DNA from: Limnanthes douglasii subsp. nivea
Lineage: Eukaryota > Streptophyta > Magnoliopsida > Brassicales > Limnanthaceae
Direction of reading: 5' to 3'
Length of the DNA stretch: 64,000 nt
NCBI GenBank assembly: GCA_036936605.1
Contig: JAUPFV010000005.1
Span: 54,456,742-54,520,741, forward strand
Position numbers and translations under genes: made by a program. Of the stretch, positions 57,788-64,000 are shown piece by piece. A model generated the notes under the pieces. That model did no database searches and was not told the origin of the DNA. It was given only the letters and a program-made list of their open reading frames with translations. Each line of letters begins with the position of its first letter. The first letter of the stretch is position 1.

Positions 57788-60700
57788 TTATACGTAAGGT
57801 TCACGTAGAGATGTTGGTAGATTCAGCTCTGACTCAGATTCGTCGAGCGGTGAGAAATAGCGGTCTACCATGTCTTTACTTACATCTTCTAATCTTGGAG
57901 GATTCCACTGCATGGTTTGACGACATAAGTGACCAAAACAATGACCAACAATAAGAAGAAAAAACAACAAAAAGTTTAGACTGCGTTTGGTTTGTTAAAA
58001 GTTTCACTGTTGTTGGTAGTTCACTGAAAATAAAACTGCTGTGAAAATGTTTGGTTGTTGAAAAAGGATACTGTTTTTCTATTGATTTTAGATTATAAAG
58101 TGAAAATTATTCCTATAACATGCTGACAAACTTGTAAATACTTACGCTGAAACTTCTAATGGTCCCTAAAAATCTTTTGAGAGTTTCGATGTGCTTTTTT
58201 TTCAAGAATAGTATAAATGGTGAACTTTAAACTTCATTTATTCTTCCTATACGCAAAAACCAAAAAAAAGTTCATGTATTTCTTTTAAAGTTGCGTATGC
58301 ACAAAATGCGTTACAAGTACCTTTGGAGCAAAGTCTTTGTCCACCAACCGTGCCCGAACACCCTATTAATAAATATATTAAAAAATGACACAGGCAGGCG
58401 TGTATAAGTTCAAATGTATAAAAACAAGTTCTTGAATAGAAGATATACAAGCTCATACCTCACAGAAATCATTAGAGACCTCTTTGGAGATCCCAGTGAG
58501 GGACACTCGAAACTCACGTGCCAGACATTGATCAAGAGACTGAAATCTACCTTCTCGTATCTATTAACGGAAAAGAAAAACACCATATTTTAGATTATAA
58601 TAAATCGAACGGACACAAATAGAAAAGAGGCTTTGTTTGTTTCGTGACTTACTGATCGTAGTGTAACTTTTAAGTTCAATGGGGAGGCTTCTTTTATCTT
58701 TTTAAGAGCATTTGTGCAGAAATCGTCATAAGAATCGGCTGCTTCACTTTCCTGTGTAATTTGATGGCAGACCATAACGAAGTTGAAACAAGCAACAATA
58801 TGTAAGAATATATACAATAACATATATACTTGTAACTATATGCATCATCAAACTCACCAGCGCTTCAACAATTTCTTCAACAGTGTCATGCCCAAAACAC
58901 TTATCGATTGTATCAATCCTAAAACAAGCAAAAAAATATTATTTAAACAACGACATGCAAAACTAAAGGAGAAAATTTTAATCTTGATGAACCAGCTATT
59001 TTTCGTTTGCAATTTGGTAACTTTCTGCGTCAATCCAATACATCATTATGAATAAATGAATAAGTGGACATGAAAGATGAAAAAACAATTGTTTCGCTGC
59101 ACGAGTAAAAGTTCGTATCTTTTTTATTGTTGTGAGAAAAAGAAATTTCTACTCTAAGAAGATTTTCTTTCAAATTGTTTATTTTTTTAGTTCGCAATGA
59201 CACTATTTGCTTTATCAGGAATTCATCAAAAGTTAGTGCAAAAAAGAAAGAAAATACATTACTTGCGAAGAACACTGCTCCTATCTGGGTATACAATGTC
59301 ACCATACTGTGAAAGAGATGACTCTATGACTGTGGGATCCTCGTTCATCAGTTTACCAATACGTTCTTCCATCCAAGCAAGTCTCTGCCAGGAGTTCTCA
59401 TTTGTCAGCAGTTGATGCAAAAAGAAGGATTAAGCTTAAAGGAGAGTGTAACTGATGATAAATTTTTGAACTTCAACAAATTTTCCTTTCACTTTTTTTT
59501 TTTCATTATATTTTCAAATTGTGTGAAAAGAGAACAAACCTCATTCAAGCAGTAATGGGTGGCAAGGCCAGATGCAATCATTTCAACGCCATTAAGCTTG
59601 TCTCCTGTTAGAGCCAAGTATTCCCCTACACCAAGAAATCATGACCATTTATTATATAAAGTGTAATAACCAACATATAGCACAGTTTACTAGATGAAAT
59701 CGGCGAGTTAGTTAGCGTTGATAAATTCAGCTTTTAACTTTCTCTTCCATAAAATTTCGTTCCTCAGTACAATATATAAAAATCAAGCCCCTGAATAACA
59801 AGTTTCACGTTACTAATACCTTCCATAGAAAAGATAAATGCCTATTTGACTTTGAAACTGCAAATATATGTCTAAATTTACACTAGCATGCAAGTATGCA
59901 ACAACGGGGCTGAAAAGTGTTCTCATTATAATACTTAGAGAGGCGGCTAAATTATTAAAAGGTGTGCATGATAAGGAACATTTCCATGTTTGTTAACCCT
60001 AAAACTGAATATGTCACAGAAAATATATTTGTTACCCAAGTGACCAGGTAGACGCGAAAGATAAAAGGACGCCCCTGCATCAGGATGAAAACCTATCTGG
60101 GCCTCAGGATGGGAAAAGACCTGCAATCATTTGATAGATTTTATTATTTATAAATTGATTGCAAGATGCAGCAGAAAACGACCAAAGTGGTATACCTCGA
60201 GTTCTATAAGTTTTTTACTGAACAGAATGAAGGGGGAAGTAAACGAATTAAACATTCTTCCCTAAAAGATTTCATTAGATTAGTTTCATTATTTAAAATG
60301 AAATGGGTTTTAGACATATACATGTGGATTCTTGGTACAAAATTTCGATTACTGATGCATAACTGAACCTTTTCACTTAAGAGACTGATCAGGAGCAAAG
60401 CAATTTGACCCAAGCGAACCTCATGAAAAGAATAAAACAGTTGGTTCTTTTCAGATTGAAACCATCTAGATCATGATCCAATTAGGTTCCTGGTTCAATT
60501 TGCAGACAACTCATTGTTCCCTTACATCTTGAACCAGACAATATTCCCATGTATGAGAATTGTATTATTCTCTTGATATTAGTAGACAAAGGCTTAAATG
60601 ATAAGATAGCATAATTTCCTTTAGCAAGAGAGGCACCAGTCACATACAGTTTTATCAGTTACCACTCGAAACATCCCTAGAAGCGAAATGGCACCTCCAC

Positions 60701-62352
60701 ATCCCATGGTAATGCCATCTACAAAAGCCACCTGTAATTATAACAAGTTTTATTTCATAGATATTATGGAAGCACCAGGACAATAGAGAAATGATCACTA
60801 GAATAGACCTATAATTATAACTCGAACAACCAGTCGCATCATATGCCATACGACTATGCTTTCAATTGTTAGATCATTGTAACACAAATCAGTTGCAGAC
60901 AATGTAGGATTTAACATATTTTAGTCTGAAAGAGAATAAATCATTTCGCAACTCATGCCACGAAAATATGCTTCGAACTCCTACACAAACTGGTGGAAGG
61001 TCTAGGAAGACATGAAGTGAACAACTTAAAAATCAAAAAGTTGTCAGGACTGAAGATAAATATAATTGTCTGATAAAAATTCATAAGTAGTTAGTAAGTA
61101 GTAGGTATAAGTAGCTAAATGGTACCCATAGACTATCGACAAAATAATTTTGTTTCATAGAGATCAATTAGTTGACAGCTATAAGCTCTCCAAGGCAGTG
61201 TAGCTAAAAAAATGTCAGCTTAGCTGTCATGAGCTTTCTAAAACTAAGTCCTGCAACACTTAATGGCATGAGCCGCATCTACCTTTGAAACCTATAAGTA
61301 GGTGAGTTTTTCTTGTAAATGAGAGCAAACTATAATAATATCTAATAGAGAAAGTTAAAAAGAAAGGGCGAAAAGGAAACAGTCTTTATTTTAGTAAGCA
61401 CCAACAAGTATTTTCGATTAATAAGCTCCTTCTTTAAGCAAAGAACATGTATTCACCGCAACATACATGTACCTACGAGCAGACAGACAGCAAAACACAA
61501 TACTGGCTGAACACTTACGTGTGGCTTTAGATATGTCCCTTGAATGTATACAAACTTGTATAAGGTCTCCAGAAATTGTTTACATTCCTCCGTATTCCCT
61601 GCATATACGAAATCGATTAAAAAGTGTATCGGTGTTACAGGTAGTAATTAGAAACACAGACTCGCAGATTATGATATTAGAGAACATACCTTGGTTTATT
61701 AAGTGATACATAGTAACTACATCTCCACCAGAACAAAAAGCACTGCCACTACCCTTCAAGAAAATTCAAAAGGGTTGCTTAGAAAGTAGAAACCAACTAA
61801 ATCATTTGCGAAACCTTTTACAGAAACAAATTTCTATAAGCTAGAGTCAAACTACTCGGTATAACTACTGACTAAAACCAGAGTGTTACCTTCAACAAGA
61901 CAAATCCAATATCAGGGCTTTCTTCCCATGACTCGTACAATCTCTTTAGACGAGCCGTCTGTGAACACAGAGAGTAAAAAACCGAATGACAATTACTATT
62001 CCACTTCGTGGGTTCATTACAATACATTGATTAGACGAGTAAAGGTAAAAGAAATAGACCATAGGAGTAGTAAGAGCATTGAGAGCAGATGGTCTGTTAA
62101 GAATGGCTGCTCTTGATTTAGCTCTTCCCTCCACCAAAACCTAATAACATCAAAACCAAAACAATAAAGATAAGCATAGAGATTGAAAGTGAAAATGACG
62201 AGCTTCAGTAGACATGTAAAATCAACTCCGGCATGTACCTGGTCTTGGATATCGGCATCGGAGGCGTAGTTTGGTAGAGCCGAAAATGTTCTGTGATGAG
62301 AGAGAAAGGCAACCCTTTGCCGCACTCTAACTAAATCTTTTAGTCTCTGCAT
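57788..62352 (-). CDS. 3-hydroxyisobutyryl-CoA hydrolase-like protein, mitochondrial, 14 exons
   Basis: Crotonase-fold acyl-CoA hydrolase of valine catabolism type, closest by memory to Arabidopsis At4g31810. Exons (-): 62352-62239, 62140-62060, 61958-61890, 61753-61690, 61598-61519, 60731-60648, 60120-60036, 59625-59540, 59384-59263, 58918-58858, 58751-58653, 58560-58459, 58362-58321, 57907-57788; all introns GT-AG; 402 residues, the usual length. The Arg/Ser-rich start (MQRLKDLVRVRQRVAFLSHH) fits a mitochondrial presequence. SGSAFCSGGDV (90-100) and DGITMGCGGAIS (141-152) form the oxyanion region; HPEAQIGFHPDAGAS (168-182) holds the conserved acidic pair E170 and D178. The C-terminal WNPPRLEDVSKDMVDRYF is family-specific. 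No stop or shift, so it is probably functional. Confidence 0.96.
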
Positions 62353-62487
62353 CTCTCTCTCTAGATTAAGTTACAGCGTGAATTTCAAGCTCCACCCTTT
62401 TCCGGTGACGCAGGTTTTGGGTTTTAGATCTTTTACTTCTCGGCTGTCGGATTTGTTGATCGCTGTAACATGAGAAGATTTGTGTAG

Positions 62488-62503
62488 TGGGCCCAAATGG
62501 GCC
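62488..62503. promoter_or_regulatory. Clustered TGGGCC (site II) motifs
   Basis: TGGGCCCAAATGGGCC gives two plus and one minus copies of TGGGCC, about 140 bp upstream of the hydrolase ATG. Such motifs bind TCP factors and are frequent in promoters of plant mitochondrial and housekeeping genes. Another GGGCCCA lies at about 62582. Confidence 0.55.
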
Positions 62504-62859
62504 TGGATGAAGGAGATGGCTTCGACAACCACCTTGATTGTAAGGCTATTTCTTGAAATGATAGGGTCTTCTCATAGTAAAGGGCCCACGTTTATTTTTT
62601 TAAATAAATTTTTAATATTTTGATATTTCCATTAAAGGTACGTATGTGGCTAGAACTATCATTTTTGAAAATAGGGTTAGGTTATATTGGGATTCCATTT
62701 AGCTATAATAAGACTCTAAAATCATAATTTTTTTATAATATGAAATGTACATTTTACCTTTTATTTATAAGATTAAGTTTGTAATAAAAAAAATCAATTT
62801 TCTTTTACTTCTCTTTTAAGCTTTCTCTCTTTGAAAATCCTTAAAACACAAAAAAAACC

Positions 62860-62960
62860 ATGGATTTGAGTGATTTGAATGAAGATTTCAGCTGTAATAT
62901 TGATGATTTTGCGTCGGAGGAGGAGGAGTCATTGACGGACCGTCTAGAACCCAAGATGAG
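62860..62960 (+). CDS. Possible first exon of the edge MULE/FAR1-like gene
   Basis: ATG at 62860 after an A-rich leader opens a 33-codon acidic frame (MDLSDLNEDFSCNIDDFASE) ending at AG/GTAATT. The most obvious acceptors (63298, 63309, 63316) do not restore the frame of the ORF at 63334, so either the gene uses another acceptor, the exon is non-coding in effect, or a small indel broke the link. Confidence 0.4.
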
Positions 62961-63063
62961 GTAATTTCGTGTTTTTTAGTTGCACTGAGAATATAGCGAT
63001 AGTATCGCTACAAATAGGACGAACTCCGAACCCAGGGTGCGCATATGAGAACGTCCAAAATAG

Positions 63064-63190
63064 GCCAAATCGCGAACTGGCTGTTCGCGGATATGCCTAA
63101 TGGACGAACGGCTAGTTATTTGGCCAAATATGCGCGTTGTCCTTTCGTCCATTAGGCATATATGCGAATGACCAGTTCGCGATTTTGCCA
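63064..63190. repeat. Inverted repeat in the intron of the edge MULE/FAR1-like gene
   Basis: The arm at 63064-63108 (CGCGAACTGG, GATATGCCTAATGGACGAA) is complementary to 63144-63190 (TTCGTCCATTAGGCATAT, CCAGTTCGCG) with few mismatches, leaving a loop of about 35 bp. Transcript from this intron would fold into a long hairpin. Confidence 0.8.
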
Positions 63191-63333
63191 AATACACTCA
63201 TTTGGTGTTCGTGATTTAGACTTGTTATGCTATTTTTTTTACGGATGCAAATTAGATGATCAGTTACAATTAAATATATTTTTATATAATTGAAACAGAC
63301 CATTTGTAGGGACCAGATCAACCACCATGTTCG

Positions 63334-64000
63334 ATGGCCGATTACACGAAAGTGTTTAGTACGGACACCTTGTACACCAAACCCGATTTGATCGATTGGA
63401 TCGAGTCCGAAAGCATAAAACTAGGATTCATTGTGCTACGTAGTAAAAACGACGACGGTAGCAAAAGTATGAAAACTCCTAGGATATATTTTAGGTGCGA
63501 CATGCACAGGGTTTACAAACCTAACCCCAAACCGGGGTATGTTAAGAAGCGTCAAGAATGTTCATCAAAAAAATGTGGGTGTCCGTTCTATTTAAGAGGG
63601 AGTCCGGTCTTAGAGCTATCCGATTATTGGAAATTGATAGTGTTAAATGGGAAACACAACCACGGACCATTTTTGTACTTGGATGGTCACTCACGAGCCG
63701 TTAGACTAAAAGCCGAAGAACAATTGTTCGTTCGTAGTCAAACGAAAGTCGGTTCTCGACCAAGAGAGATATATCGCGGTTTGAAGATTAAAGACCTGCA
63801 AAATGTATCAAGCATGCGCACGATATACAACATGCGGCAAAAACATGAGTTGTTTGATAAAGCGGGCAAGACCCAAATGCAGTACTTTTTTTCTAAGTTA
63901 AAAGAACACGAGTACTATGTTTGGGAGCGAACTTGTGAAGCAACGGACGAGATCCTCGAGTTGTTTTTTGCACATCCGAAAAGCATCGATTTCATGCGCA
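63334..64000 (+). CDS. MULE transposase / FAR1-related protein, N-terminal part, runs off the right edge
   Basis: ATG at 63334 followed by 222 codons without a stop to the window end. An N-terminal zinc finger of the FAR1/WRKY-GCM1 type is visible: Cys55, Cys76, Cys81/Cys83 and His108-x-His110 (GKHNHG), with KCGCPFYLRG between. A linker (VSSMRTIYNMRQKHELFDKA) leads into GKTQMQYFFSKLKEHEYY and FFAHPKSIDF, the block before the DDE transposase core. Relics at 15.3, 20.5 and 54.2 kb share these motifs. It may be an active or recently active Mutator-like transposase or a domesticated FAR1-related gene; the core and ends needed to decide lie outside the window. Confidence 0.85.
   Translation, partial: MADYTKVFSTDTLYTKPDLIDWIESESIKLGFIVLRSKNDDGSKSMKTPRIYFRCDMHRVYKPNPKPGYVKKRQECSSKKCGCPFYLRGSPVLELSDYWKLIVLNGKHNHGPFLYLDGHSRAVRLKAEEQLFVRSQTKVGSRPREIYRGLKIKDLQNVSSMRTIYNMRQKHELFDKAGKTQMQYFFSKLKEHEYYVWERTCEATDEILELFFAHPKSIDFMR

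Overview
This window is plant nuclear DNA from a eudicot, AT-rich and dominated by transposable elements of different ages. Two intact-looking host genes place it in plants: a five-exon chorismate mutase (29966-31546, +) and a fourteen-exon mitochondrial 3-hydroxyisobutyryl-CoA hydrolase-like gene (57788-62352, -). All their introns are GT-AG and both translate without a break. I cannot name the species. No rRNA, tRNA, CRISPR array or bacterial-type operon was seen.

Layout. 1-14.2 kb: a minus-strand gene of seven visible phase-0 exons with a TATA box at 14176-14184. It is cut by a 10.5-kb Ty3/gypsy element of Tat type (1947-12442) that landed inside one exon and left a perfect 5-bp duplication. 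15.1-21.2 kb: MULE/FAR1-type transposase relics on both strands, and a solo LTR (18171-18546) related to the first Tat element. 22.4-23.2 kb: an inverted-repeat element with a minisatellite core. 23.3-28.8 kb: a decayed plus-strand LINE. 29.9-31.5 kb: chorismate mutase. 32.2-38.0 kb: a nearly full-length minus-strand LINE with a 14-bp target duplication. 38.1-47.9 kb: a second, older Tat element. 48.5-52.2 kb: a Ty1/copia relic (-). 54.0-54.9 kb: another MULE relic (-). 55.8-56.6 kb: a second minisatellite-bearing inverted-repeat element next to a SINE-like piece. 57.8-62.4 kb: the hydrolase gene. 62.9 kb to the right edge: a MULE/FAR1-like gene whose main reading frame is open and runs off the window.

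The most striking system is a spliced gene on the antisense strand of both Tat elements, between pol and the 3' LTR. In the first element it is two exons (11572-10213 and 10127-8575) joined by an 85-bp GT-AG intron, about 970 codons with two in-frame stops. The second element, whose LTRs differ from the first, carries the same domain order and an intron at the same place and phase; there the intron holds a (TA)n microsatellite. Conservation of frame, domain order and intron in two diverged elements points to a selected function inside the retrotransposon. Antisense ORFs in Tat elements have been described before as a class; the shared spliced structure is what deserves a check.

The transposons explain most of the window. 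All annotations come from reading the sequence by eye; identities and counts are hand estimates.
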